In this document: one piece after another, positions 38,401 through 46,842 of the stretch
Layout of the letters: each line of letters opens with the position of its first letter
Numbering within the stretch: the first letter of the stretch is position 1
NCBI RefSeq assembly: GCF_001672755.1
Contig: NZ_LZKI01000043.1
Span: 1-64,000, forward strand
From: Mycobacterium colombiense
GTDB lineage: Bacteria; Actinomycetota; Actinomycetes; Mycobacteriales; Mycobacteriaceae
Direction of reading: 5' to 3'
DNA: 64,000 bases
Notes under the pieces: generated by a model
Told to the model about the DNA's origin: nothing
Database searches by the model: none
Seen by the model: only the letters and a program-made list of their open reading frames with translations
Program-made: the position numbers and the translations under genes

Positions 38401-39114
38401 CTAGACGCTGGTTTTTCCCGCGGGATCCAGCACGTCGAGTGTCTTCCAGGTGGCCGCCGCGGCCTTCTGCTCGGCCTCCTTCTTGGACCGGCCCACACCC
38501 GTGCCGTATTCAGTCTCCGCCACCACGACGACCGCGGTGAATTCCTTGTCATGGTCGGGCCCGGTGGAGGTGACGACGTAGGAGGGCGCACCCATGCCGC
38601 GGGCCGCGGTCAGTTCCTGCAGGCTGGTCTTCCAGTCCAGCCCGGCGCCCAGCGTCGGCGCGGCGTCCAGCAGCGGGCCGAACAACCGCAGAATCACCTC
38701 GCGCGCAACGTCGATGCCGTGATCGAGGTAGATCGCGCCCAGCAGCGATTCCATGCCGTCGGCCAGGATGCTCGATTTGTCGGCGCCGCCGGTGTTCGCC
38801 TCCCCGCGCCCGAGCATCAGGTGGACGCCGAGGCCCCCCTCGCACAGCTTGCGCGCGACGTCGGCCAGCGCCTGGGTGTTGACCACGCTGGCCCGCAATT
38901 TGGCCAAATCACCCTCGGTGCGGTCGGGGTGCCGGTGGTACAGCTCGTCGGTAATGGTCAGGCCCAGCACCGCGTCGCCCAGGAATTCCAGGCGCTCGTT
39001 GGTCGGCAGGCCGCCGTGTTCGTAGGCGTAGCTGCGGTGCGTGAGCGCCAGGGACAGCAGTTCCTCGGACAGCTCAACCCCGAGGGCGTCGATCAGCGGT
39101 TGGCGTGAAGTCAC
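38401..39114 (-). CDS. rnc: Ribonuclease III
   Basis: 237-residue double-strand RNA nuclease for rRNA and mRNA processing. The signature [14 protein letters not shown] (about residues 40-53) holds the catalytic Glu and Asp; [12 protein letters not shown] holds the second acidic pair. A double-stranded RNA-binding domain follows (about 160-230, with [17 protein letters not shown]). GTG at 39114 overlaps the DUF177 stop (GTGA). The stop abuts the fpg ATG, so DUF177, rnc and fpg form one coupled operon. Confidence 0.96.
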   Translation of the reverse strand: MTSRQPLIDALGVELSEELLSLALTHRSYAYEHGGLPTNERLEFLGDAVLGLTITDELYHRHPDRTEGDLAKLRASVVNTQALADVARKLCEGGLGVHLMLGRGEANTGGADKSSILADGMESLLGAIYLDHGIDVAREVILRLFGPLLDAAPTLGAGLDWKTSLQELTAARGMGAPSYVVTSTGPDHDKEFTAVVVVAETEYGTGVGRSKKEAEQKAAAATWKTLDVLDPAGKTSV

Positions 39115-39707
39115 CGCTCACCCCGCGGCTCGTCCGACTCCGCGCTGAACATGCCCGCCAGCTTGGCCCAGCGCGGATCGATGCGATCGTGCTGATGATC
39201 CGGCTCGGCGGTCAGCGAAACACCGCATTCGGGGCACAGCCCGGGGCAGTCCGGCGAGCAGACGGGCGAGAACGGCAGTTCCAGTCCCACGGCGTCGACG
39301 ATGGACTGCTCGAGGTCGATGGTGTCGTCCACGATGTGGCCCACCTCGTCTTCCTCGGTGGTCGCCTCGGTGGTGCTGTCCGGGTAGGCGAACAGCTCGG
39401 TGAGCCGCACCTGCACCTGTCCCTCGAGCTTGGTCAGGCAACGCGAACACTCGCCGGCGGTGGGCGCGGTCACCGTCCCGGTCACCAGGACGCCCTCGGA
39501 CACCGACTGGATCTGCAGATCCAGTTCGAGCGGGGCGTCCGCCTCGATCGCGATCATGTCCAGCCCGATGCGCGACGGGCTGGGCACGGTCTTGCGCAGG
39601 GTCACCATCGCCCCGGGGCGGCGCCCGAGCCTTGTGATGTCGAACGCCATCGGCGCGGACAGGCGTGACGCTCCGCGGGCCGATCGTGTGCTGTGCTGCC
39701 GCGTCAT
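39111..39707 (-). CDS. DUF177/YceD family protein
   Basis: 198-residue protein of the DUF177 family, linked in other bacteria with 23S rRNA accumulation and usually next to rpmF. A Cys in GECSRCL and a C-terminal cluster [13 protein letters not shown] give potential zinc binding. The start at 39707 (MTRQHSTR) is chosen by likeness to Rv2926c; MAFDITRLG about 20 residues later is another candidate. Operon with rnc and fpg. No rpmF is seen here. Confidence 0.87.
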   Translation of the reverse strand: MTRQHSTRSARGASRLSAPMAFDITRLGRRPGAMVTLRKTVPSPSRIGLDMIAIEADAPLELDLQIQSVSEGVLVTGTVTAPTAGECSRCLTKLEGQVQVRLTELFAYPDSTTEATTEEDEVGHIVDDTIDLEQSIVDAVGLELPFSPVCSPDCPGLCPECGVSLTAEPDHQHDRIDPRWAKLAGMFSAESDEPRGER

Positions 39708-39775
39708 ATCGGAAATCCTACGGCGCTGACCGCACAATTCCAGGGCGCGCCCGCCCGGCAAACAACCGCGAAGCG

Positions 39776-40519
39776 CTACCGCACCGCGTAGTCGTGGGTT
39801 CCGGCCGCCGTCCGCAGTTGGTGACGTCCGCGCCCCACCGACCGCAGGGTGCCGTTGAGGAATTCCTCGAACTCGGCGAGCTTGTTGTCGACGTAGATGT
39901 CGCATTCGCCGCGCAACCGGTCGGCCTCGGCGTGCGCCGAGTCGATGAGCCGGGTGGCCTCGGCGTTGGCCGCCTCCACCACGCTGTTCTGCGAGACCAG
40001 GCGCTGCTGCTCCTTGATGCCCTCTTGCACGGCCTTTTCGTAGGAGATGTTGCCGTTTTCGAGCAGCCGGTCGGCTTCGGCCTGGGCGCGCCCGACGCTC
40101 GCCTCGTACTCGCGCTTGGCCGCCATGGCGATGCGCACCGACTCTTCGCGGGCCTCACCGACCATCCGCTCGCTGTGCTGGCGCGCTTCGCTCACCATCC
40201 GGTCGGCCTGCGCCTTGGCGTCGGACAGCAGCCGGTCGGCCTCCGAGCGGGCGTGGTTGAGCATCGACTCGGACTCGGTGGTCGCCGAGGACACCATGGA
40301 CTCGGAGTGCGTCTTGGCGTCCTGCAGCATGGAGTCGCGCGCATCCAGGACGTCCTGGGCGTCGTCCAGTTCGCCCGGGATCGCATCCTTGATGTCGTCG
40401 ATCAACTCCAGCACGTCGCCGCGAGGTACCACGCAGCCGGCCGTCATCGGAACGCCACGGGCTTCTTCCACGATGGCGCTGAGTTCGTCCAGCGCCTCAA
40501 AGACTCGATACACGGCCAT
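39776..40519 (-). CDS. sepIVA: DivIVA-domain septation protein SepIVA
   Basis: 247-residue coiled-coil protein, counterpart of Rv2927c, named SepIVA in M. smegmatis, where it is needed for septation and intracellular membrane domain order. MAVYRVFEALDELSAIVEEA opens a DivIVA-like N-terminus. About residues 60-215 are heptad-like with repeated patterns such as SEADRLL, QADRMV and HSERMV. ATG at 40519 has AGGAGGG five bases upstream. It stands at the edge of a conserved block; the phthiocerol locus I recall beside it in M. tuberculosis is absent. Confidence 0.9.
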   Translation of the reverse strand: MAVYRVFEALDELSAIVEEARGVPMTAGCVVPRGDVLELIDDIKDAIPGELDDAQDVLDARDSMLQDAKTHSESMVSSATTESESMLNHARSEADRLLSDAKAQADRMVSEARQHSERMVGEAREESVRIAMAAKREYEASVGRAQAEADRLLENGNISYEKAVQEGIKEQQRLVSQNSVVEAANAEATRLIDSAHAEADRLRGECDIYVDNKLAEFEEFLNGTLRSVGRGRHQLRTAAGTHDYAVR

Positions 40520-41013
40520 ACCCTCCTGGCGTCTGCAAAGATCCTGTTGTTACTAGTGTGCCTGGTGATGTCCCTGTGACTGCGGTGGCGACACCGGTGT
40601 GTCGGGTATTTGCCCGTTCGGCGGCCCTTAAACGCCCTGGTCCGGTGTTTCCGGCCCGGCGTTTGGACGTCAGTGTCATCGCAGAAGGGCCCATTCACGC
40701 TGTTACCGCGGCCACGGCGACCGCGCGGGGTGGTTCATCCATATTCGTTGCCGGGTCCCGGTCGATGCGGGTGGGGCGGCGGCCCGGCATTTGCGTCGAC
40801 GCGCCGGGACCCGGCTATTTGCCAGCGATTCTAGGTCGCGGACGGCCGGGCCACTATCCGCGCCGTCATCCTCGCGGCAGGCACGACGCGGCTGGCCGCG
40901 CCGGGGCGAGGGCATCGGCGACACTCCGCGCGCCGGCTTATACCCCCGAGGGGTATACTCCACGGTTGGGTGCGGCGCCCCCCGGAGCGACTCGTTTCCC
41001 GCAGGAGGACACA
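40520..41013. other. Intergenic region sepIVA / permease (494 bp)
   Basis: No gene is supported. The left 100 bp should hold the sepIVA promoter on the minus strand. The right end holds the palindrome at 40939-40957 and the permease leader. The middle, about 40620-40930, is high-GC with no recognisable repeat or family; an open frame runs through it from 40558 into the permease but has no ribosome-binding site or likeness. Confidence 0.6.
40939..40957. promoter_or_regulatory. CsoR/RicR-type operator palindrome over a -10 box
   Basis: TATACCCCCGAGGGGTATA is a perfect palindrome with 8-bp arms around CGA. Inverted repeats of the type TACCC...GGGTA are known operators of the CsoR family, including mycobacterial RicR, which releases DNA when it binds Cu(I). 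The right arm runs into TATACT (40954-40959), a good -10 hexamer, so a bound repressor would block the promoter. The start codon of the permease lies 57 bp downstream. From memory, the tuberculosis counterpart Rv2963 belongs to the RicR regulon. Confidence 0.75.
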
Positions 41014-42180
41014 GTGACGGTGATATCAGCGGTCGGGCACGCTTTGACGCTCGCGGGCTCGATGACGTGGGAAATCCTGTGGGCGCTGATTCTGGGCTTT
41101 GCCCTCTCGGCGGTGGTGCAGGCCGTGGTGCGCCGCTCGACGATCGTGGCGCTGATGGGTGACGACCGGCCGCGCACCCTGGCGGTCTCGGCGGGACTGG
41201 GGGCGGCGTCGTCGTCGTGCTCATACGCCGCGGTGGCGTTGGCGCGATCGCTGTTCCGCAAGGGCGCCGACTTCACCGCCGCGATGGCGTTCGAAATCGG
41301 GTCCACCAACCTGGTGGTGGAGTTGGGCATCATCCTGGCGCTGCTGATGGGCTGGCAGTTCACCGCCGCCGAATTCGTCGGCGGCCCACTGATGATCGTG
41401 GTGCTGGCCGTATTGTTCCGGCTGTTCGTGCGGTCACGGCTCGTCGACGCCGCCCGCGAGCAGGCCGAGCGTGGAATCGCCGGTGCGATGGAAGGCCATG
41501 CCGCCATGGACATGTCCATCCAGGGGGACGGCTCGTTCTACCGACGGCTGTTCTCACCCGCCGGCCTGACCTCGGTCTCGCACGTGTTCGTGATGGAGTG
41601 GCTGGCGATCCTGCGCGACCTCGTCCTGGGCCTGCTGATCGCGGGCGCCATCGGGGCCTGGGTGCCCGAAAAGTTCTGGCAGGTCTTCTTTTTGGCCGAG
41701 CACCCGGGACTCTCGGCGATATGGGGACCGATCGTGGGGCCCATCGTGGCGATCGTGTCCTTCGTGTGCTCCATCGGCAATGTCCCGCTGGCCGCGGTGC
41801 TGTGGAACGGCGGCATCAGCTTCGGCGGCGTCATCGCGTTCATCTACGCCGACCTGCTGATCCTTCCGATCCTCAATATCTACCGCAAGTACTACGGCAC
41901 CAAGATGATGCTGACGCTGCTGGGCACCTTCTACGCCGCGATGGTCACCGCCGGGTATCTAATCGAATTGATCTTCGGCACAACAAATCTCATTCCCGCG
42001 CAGCGCAACGCGACGGTGATCGAAGCGTCGATCTCGTGGAACTACACGACCTGGCTCAACATCGCGTTCCTGGCGCTTGCGGCCATCCTGGTCGCCCGGT
42101 TCGTCACGTCCGGGGGCCTGCCGATGGTGCGGATGATGGGCGGCTCCCCCGCCGCCGGCGAAACCGAACATCACCACTGA
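41014..42180 (+). CDS. Putative copper-responsive permease (DUF318/ArsP_1 type)
   Basis: 388-residue membrane protein with about eight hydrophobic segments, of the DUF318/ArsP_1 permease family, counterpart of Rv2963. The family segment GAASSSCSYAAVALARSLF with its Cys is present, as are FEIGSTNLVVELG and SIGNVPLAAVLWNGG. A central loop is Met-rich (MEGHAAMDMS) and the protein ends in EHHH, both possible metal ligands. GTG at 41014 has GGAGGA five bases upstream. The preceding palindrome points to copper control. Direction of transport and substrate are not known. Confidence 0.85.
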   Translation: MTVISAVGHALTLAGSMTWEILWALILGFALSAVVQAVVRRSTIVALMGDDRPRTLAVSAGLGAASSSCSYAAVALARSLFRKGADFTAAMAFEIGSTNLVVELGIILALLMGWQFTAAEFVGGPLMIVVLAVLFRLFVRSRLVDAAREQAERGIAGAMEGHAAMDMSIQGDGSFYRRLFSPAGLTSVSHVFVMEWLAILRDLVLGLLIAGAIGAWVPEKFWQVFFLAEHPGLSAIWGPIVGPIVAIVSFVCSIGNVPLAAVLWNGGISFGGVIAFIYADLLILPILNIYRKYYGTKMMLTLLGTFYAAMVTAGYLIELIFGTTNLIPAQRNATVIEASISWNYTTWLNIAFLALAAILVARFVTSGGLPMVRMMGGSPAAGETEHHH

Positions 42181-42190
42181 CCGCCGTCAG
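42177..42190. terminator. Hairpin between permease and ThDP enzyme genes
   Basis: Perfect 5-bp inverted repeat CTGAC and GTCAG with loop CGCC. It spans the permease stop codon and reaches the stop of the converging gene at 42187. Probable shared terminator; short stem. Confidence 0.35.
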
Positions 42191-43896
42191 GGTTGTGGCA
42201 ACCGCACGTCCAGCACGACGCAACGCCCATTATCGGCCTCGCCGAGCGCCCAGCCGATGGCCTCGCTCATCTCCGCCGGCGTGTGCACGCTGCGTCCGCT
42301 ACCGCCGCAGGCCTGGGCGAGGGCGGCGTAGTCGGTGTCCGGGGTGAGCCGGGTTTCGCCGAAGTCGTTCTCCCGCACCGATACTCCGTCCGGATACAAA
42401 CCCATCACCGGTAGTTTGGAGGCCAGATAGGACCGGTTGTTCAAGACGACCGTCACGAACGGCGCACCGTGGCGATGCGCCGACCACAGCGCGGCGGTGG
42501 GCACGCCGAAGTTGAACGAACCGTCACCGCAGATGGCGACGACGGGCGCCTCCGGCCGGGCGAGCTTGACCCCGAAGGCGCCGCCGAGTGCCCACCCCAA
42601 AGCCGGTGCGCCAGTGTCGAACAGGTGCCCCGGCGCCCGGCGCACCTGCCGGGCCACGGCGGCCCGGTTGGTCACGGCCTCCTGGACCACGATCGCATCG
42701 TCGGGCAGGGCGCGGCCCAGCGCGGCCAGCATCGCATCGGGCACATCCGCCGGCTGCCCGGAGGCGGCCCGGCGGATCGCTTCGTGGTCGCGTTCGGCGG
42801 TCTCGGCCTCCGCCGCCTGCCGGCGCGCGGCCCACTTCTCCCGCAACTCGTCGGTGGTAAGCCGTAGCAGGGTCTGCTCGAGCAGCAGCAGCGCCACGCG
42901 GGTGTCGGCGGTCAACGCGACCTCGACCGGATACGACCACAGCGGCATGCTCGGTTTGACCGGATCCCCGTCGATCTGCACCACACGGGCGTCCGCGGGC
43001 GGGGCCAGCTGCGACGGCACCCACGGCACCTCGGAGTCCAGCAGCAGCACGGTGTCGGCGCTTTCCAGGGGGGCGGCGTCGCCCACCACGTGCAGCGGAT
43101 GCCCCGGCGGCAGGTTGGCGCGGTCACCCTGATCGATGACCGGCGCGCCGAGCAGCTCGGCGATTCGGCCCAGCACGGTCGCGGTCCCCGGGTCGGCGGC
43201 GGTCCGGGACGTGACGATGACAACCCGCTTGCCCGCCACCAGGATTCCCGCCAACCGTCCGAGCGCGGCCGGGTCAGGGCCGGGCGGTACGGCCGGCGGT
43301 AACCGGCGCGGCAACGCACCGACGCCGGGCTCCATCAACGCTTCTCGCGGCAGCATGACGTAGGCGGGACCGGATGGGCAGGACTGGGCGACCTGGAACG
43401 CCCGACGCACGATCGGGGCCAGCTCGCGGCCGCGGGGCACCTCCATGTGCCACTTGGCATAGTTGCGCACCACGGCCGGCTGGTCGAGTTGTTCCTGCTG
43501 CCAATGGATATAGGTATCGCGGTGACCGCGCACCTGCGGCGCCGAACTGTAGGGAGTGCGCCCGGCGAACATCACCACGGGAGTTCCGTTGCGCTGCGCG
43601 TTGTGCAGCTGGCAGCCCAGGTTCAGCGTCCCGGCATCGACATGCACCATGACCGCCTGCGGGCGGCCGCTGGCCATGTGATGGCCGATGGCCGCCGCCA
43701 GCGCGATGCTCTCGTGCACGCACAACACGGCCTGCGGGCTCGGGGTGCCGGCGGCGCGCGCCGCGGCCAGCGCCTCCTGGATCGGCGCGGAATCCGTTCC
43801 GGGATTGATGAAGAAGTGCGCGACTCCCTCGTCGGCGAGCAGTGCGATCAGATTGGCCGCGGCCTCGGGTACGTCGAAAAGATTGTCTACCGTCAT
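42187..43896 (-). CDS. Thiamine diphosphate-dependent enzyme (acetolactate synthase/benzoylformate decarboxylase-like)
   Basis: 569-residue ThDP enzyme with the usual three domains. The N-terminal PYR domain carries the catalytic Glu in CVHESIALAAA (about residue 62). The middle domain (about 200-340) is poorly conserved. The PP domain carries the GDGSFNFG...VVLNN cofactor motif (about 455-485). There is no sign of a regulatory subunit gene, and the middle domain lacks clear FAD residues, so a decarboxylase or carboligase is more likely than a biosynthetic acetolactate synthase. ATG at 43896 follows AGGAGA. Not found at this place in M. tuberculosis as I recall. Substrate unknown. Confidence 0.8.
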   Translation of the reverse strand: MTVDNLFDVPEAAANLIALLADEGVAHFFINPGTDSAPIQEALAAARAAGTPSPQAVLCVHESIALAAAIGHHMASGRPQAVMVHVDAGTLNLGCQLHNAQRNGTPVVMFAGRTPYSSAPQVRGHRDTYIHWQQEQLDQPAVVRNYAKWHMEVPRGRELAPIVRRAFQVAQSCPSGPAYVMLPREALMEPGVGALPRRLPPAVPPGPDPAALGRLAGILVAGKRVVIVTSRTAADPGTATVLGRIAELLGAPVIDQGDRANLPPGHPLHVVGDAAPLESADTVLLLDSEVPWVPSQLAPPADARVVQIDGDPVKPSMPLWSYPVEVALTADTRVALLLLEQTLLRLTTDELREKWAARRQAAEAETAERDHEAIRRAASGQPADVPDAMLAALGRALPDDAIVVQEAVTNRAAVARQVRRAPGHLFDTGAPALGWALGGAFGVKLARPEAPVVAICGDGSFNFGVPTAALWSAHRHGAPFVTVVLNNRSYLASKLPVMGLYPDGVSVRENDFGETRLTPDTDYAALAQACGGSGRSVHTPAEMSEAIGWALGEADNGRCVVLDVRLPQP

Positions 43897-44172
43897 CAGT
43901 GTCGTTCTCCTATCGACGTCGGCAACCTCGCGGACCCCCTCCTTCGGATCAGATCATCAACATACGTTCCGCGTGGGCGTCTGCGATCTTTTCCGGTGGA
44001 CTGGGTTGCCCGTGGCGCACTCGAACCCGTCGACTGCCCGTTGCGAGAGACTCATGGCTAATCGACGGAGAACACGAAACCATCGGGTACCCGCTGCGCC
44101 CCCGGGTACTCCAGGCCGCGCCCTGCGCCGTCAATCCGGTTGCCGCAGTGCTTTCGGCCTCGGGCAGCCGGG

Positions 44173-44655
44173 TCAGGACTTATCCGAAATCCTTTGGCGC
44201 AGGCGGCGATTGACCGGTTCGGGCAGCAGTTCCGACACGTCACCGCCGAGCATCGCGACCTCTTTGGCCAGCGAGGACGACACGAACGAATAGCGCGGGG
44301 CGGTGGCGACGAAGAAGGTGTCCACGCCGGCGACGTGCTTGTTCATCTGCGCCATCTGCAGTTCGTATTCGAAGTCGGTGCCAGTGCGCAGCCCCTTCAC
44401 GATGGCGGTCATGCCGCGCGACCGGACGAAATCCACCACCAGACCCTGCCCGGCTTCGGCCCGCAGGTTGGGCAGGTGCGTCGTCGATTCGTTGATCATC
44501 GCGATCCGCTCGTCCAGATCGAACATGCCCTTTTTGGCGGGGTTGGTCAGGATCGCCACCACCACCTCGTCGAACTGAGCCGACGCTCGCTCGAAGACGT
44601 CGATGTGGCCCAACGTCACCGGGTCGAACGAACCCGGGCACACCGCGCCGGTCAT
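44173..44655 (-). CDS. coaD: Phosphopantetheine adenylyltransferase
   Basis: 160-residue enzyme making dephospho-CoA from phosphopantetheine and ATP. The nucleotidyltransferase (T/H)xGH motif is TLGH at residues 14-17, and the second motif is [26 protein letters not shown] at 44655 is the family start; the open frame further upstream has no likeness. The 276-bp gap on its 3' side holds the ThDP gene leader and no further gene; purU, its tuberculosis neighbour, is absent. Confidence 0.95.
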   Translation of the reverse strand: MTGAVCPGSFDPVTLGHIDVFERASAQFDEVVVAILTNPAKKGMFDLDERIAMINESTTHLPNLRAEAGQGLVVDFVRSRGMTAIVKGLRTGTDFEYELQMAQMNKHVAGVDTFFVATAPRYSFVSSSLAKEVAMLGGDVSELLPEPVNRRLRQRISDKS

Positions 44656-44702
44656 GCGGGCGCTCCGATGTGAGCGGGTCGTCTCGCCATGACGCGCGCC
44701 GA

Positions 44703-44724
44703 GACGATGCAGAGCGAAGCGATG
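44703..44724. repeat. 22-bp dispersed repeat, copy 1
   Basis: The 22-mer starting GACGATGCAGAGCGAAGCG lies between rsmD and coaD. One other copy, inverted and with one mismatch, is at 50016-50037. It is a short, imperfect, non-coding repeat of unknown role. Confidence 0.75.
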
Positions 44725-44764
44725 CTGAGGGGCGGCGCCATGACGAATGACGGTACACGCCACC

Positions 44765-45319
44765 TCACTGACGCTCGGCCAGCTCCAGACGGGTGTCGCC
44801 GTAAACCCGTTGCGGCCACACCGACCACCCGCCCGGCCAATTCAGCGGTGCGCCGCCCGCCGGCCGCTCCACCACCACGACGCTGCCCCCGTGCACCCAG
44901 CCGTGCTCGGCCAACGCGGCCAGCACGGCCTCGATCTCCGCGGCGTCGACGTCGTAGGGCGGGTCGGCCAGCACCAGATCGAACGCGGCCGCGGTCCCGG
45001 CCGCCAGCACGGTCGCCACCGCTCCGCGGCGCAGCGTCGCGCCGGCCAGGCCCAGGGTTTCGATGTTGCGCGCGATGACGGATCCGGTGCGGGGGTCGGA
45101 CTCCACGAAGAGCGCGGCGGCGGCGCCGCGGGAAAGCGCCTCCAATCCCAGTGCGCCCGAACCGGCGTAGAGATCCAGCACGGCCAGGCCGGTCAGCTCC
45201 AGGCGCGCGTCAAGGATGTTGAAGAGCGACTCGCGGACCCGGTCGGTGGTGGGCCTGGTGCCGCGCGGCGGGACCGCGATGCGACGGCCCCCGGCCGCGC
45301 CGCCAATGATCCGGGTCAC
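44765..45319 (-). CDS. rsmD: 16S rRNA (guanine-N2-) methyltransferase RsmD
   Basis: 184-residue SAM-dependent methyltransferase for G966 of 16S rRNA. The cofactor motif [15 protein letters not shown] and the catalytic motif LADPPYD (IV) are clear; [20 protein letters not shown] is a typical N-terminus. It follows the VKOR gene on the same strand by ten bases. In M. tuberculosis I recall pca between these two; here they are adjacent. Confidence 0.93.
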   Translation of the reverse strand: MTRIIGGAAGGRRIAVPPRGTRPTTDRVRESLFNILDARLELTGLAVLDLYAGSGALGLEALSRGAAAALFVESDPRTGSVIARNIETLGLAGATLRRGAVATVLAAGTAAAFDLVLADPPYDVDAAEIEAVLAALAEHGWVHGGSVVVVERPAGGAPLNWPGGWSVWPQRVYGDTRLELAERQ

Positions 45320-45329
45320 CTGCAGCTAC

Positions 45330-45977
45330 CTACAGCAGCGTCGACCAGTAGTCCCAGAACCGCGCCATGATCAGCAAGAACACCGCGGTGAACCAGAGCG
45401 CGGCGATCGACCACCGCCATTGGAAGAGCACCCACGCCGGGCCGGTCTGGCGGCCTTGCAGCGCCGGGCGATAGGCGATCGAGGCGACCACCACCAGCAG
45501 CGACATCGTGACCGCCCAGACCACCATGCAGTACGGGCACAACGCGTTGATGCGATAGAGGCTCTGGAAGATCAGCCAGTGCACGAACACCGCACCGACC
45601 AGCACCCCGACCGTCAGTCCCACCCAATACCATTGCGGCAGAGTCACTTTCGTCAGCGCCAGCAGCCCGGTGACGACCACCACGGTGAAGGCCACCAGGC
45701 CCAGCAGCGGGTTGGGGAAGCCCAGCAGCGACGCCTGCGGCGTGATCATCACCGAGCCGCAGGACAGGATCGGGTTGATGTTGCAGGACGGCACGTACGA
45801 CGGGTTGAGCAGGATGTCGATCTTCTCGATCGTCAGTGTCATCGATGCCATCAGACCGATCAGACCGGCGATCAGCACCCACCAGGCGCTGAGCGCCGGC
45901 ACTACCGTCGTCGGCGCTGCATCCGGGGCCAGGTCGCCCGTGGGGTCGGCAGCTGCTGTGGACACCGCACCGGTCAC
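45330..45977 (-). CDS. Vitamin K epoxide reductase family membrane protein (VKOR)
   Basis: 215-residue integral membrane protein that reoxidises DsbA using quinone. Five membrane helices are predicted. The loop Cys pair is in YVPSCNINPILSCG and the active CxxC in ALCPYCMVVW. GTG at 45977 overlaps the DsbA stop (GTGA), so the pair is translated together, as in Rv2968c-Rv2969c. This gives the cell its oxidative folding route for exported proteins. Confidence 0.93.
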   Translation of the reverse strand: MTGAVSTAAADPTGDLAPDAAPTTVVPALSAWWVLIAGLIGLMASMTLTIEKIDILLNPSYVPSCNINPILSCGSVMITPQASLLGFPNPLLGLVAFTVVVVTGLLALTKVTLPQWYWVGLTVGVLVGAVFVHWLIFQSLYRINALCPYCMVVWAVTMSLLVVVASIAYRPALQGRQTGPAWVLFQWRWSIAALWFTAVFLLIMARFWDYWSTLL

Positions 45978-46741
45978 ATGGATGCCGGCGCGACCGCGCC
46001 GTCGATGCCCGGAATGTTGCCCACGATCTCTTTGATCTTGTTGACCAGCGCATCGGGCGTCGACGGGTCGTAGTCGTCGCCGTTGATCTTGATGGTCGGC
46101 GTCGCGTTGATGTGCGCGGCCGCCGCTTCGCCGGTGACCTTGGACAGGTATTTGCCGCTGTTGATGCAGTCGGGCACCTTGCCCGCCGCCCCGGCCTCGC
46201 GGGCGAGTTCGATCAGCCGCGCGTTGTCGGGGAAGGTCTTGCCGGTTTCGCTCGGCTGGATGTCGGTGCTGAACAGCGCGGAGTGGAAGCGGCGGAATGC
46301 GTCCTGGGACTCGTCGGCGACGCACAGGGCCGCGGCCCCCGCACGCGACGAATAGTTCTGGTTCCGTGAGCTGTCGAGGATCGACACCATGTTGTAGTCG
46401 GCGGCGATGGCGCCGAGGTCGATGAGCCTGGACACCGTCGGGCCGAAGGTGCGCTCGAAGTTGCCGCACGCCGGGCACAGGAAGTCCTCGTAGAACGTCA
46501 CCACTGCCTTGGGATTGCTGCTGCCCGGCTGGGTGACCAGCTTGCTCGACGTCACCCGGACGGTGTCGCCGGCGCCGGTGGGGCCGGTCTTCTTGTGGTG
46601 CGACGTCACGATGTAGAAGACCAGGGCGACCGCGAAGATCACGACGAATGCGGTGCCGCCTATTTGGACGAGCCGGCTCGACTTGCCGCCAGAGGCCGAC
46701 TTCATGTCGAATCGCGGGGGACGTTTGGGTTTGTCGGCCAC
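45974..46741 (-). CDS. DsbA-like thiol oxidase, membrane-anchored
   Basis: 255-residue DsbA-family protein that forms disulfide bonds in exported proteins. A cytoplasmic basic start and one membrane helix (VQIGGTAFVVIFAVALVFYI) anchor it. The thioredoxin domain has the active site FLCPACGNFE (CPAC) and the cis-Pro near NATPTIKING. GTG at 46741 (VADKPKRPPRF) follows AGGGAA and gives the exact length I recall for Rv2969c. It is coupled to VKOR. Confidence 0.93.
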   Translation of the reverse strand: MADKPKRPPRFDMKSASGGKSSRLVQIGGTAFVVIFAVALVFYIVTSHHKKTGPTGAGDTVRVTSSKLVTQPGSSNPKAVVTFYEDFLCPACGNFERTFGPTVSRLIDLGAIAADYNMVSILDSSRNQNYSSRAGAAALCVADESQDAFRRFHSALFSTDIQPSETGKTFPDNARLIELAREAGAAGKVPDCINSGKYLSKVTGEAAAAHINATPTIKINGDDYDPSTPDALVNKIKEIVGNIPGIDGAVAPASM

Positions 46742-46842
46742 AGGTTCCCTGATCTTTCGGTACGAGTTGTCGGTCTGCCCGGCTGCGGACAAAGCGATCG
46801 GACAAAGCGCCTCTAGATTACCGGCGCCCGCCGCTCGCGGAA

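Noticed and set aside
40558-41013. N-terminal extension of the permease by 152 residues
   Set aside because: It would cross the operator and -10 box. GTG at 41014 has a strong ribosome-binding site and matches the membrane-protein start.
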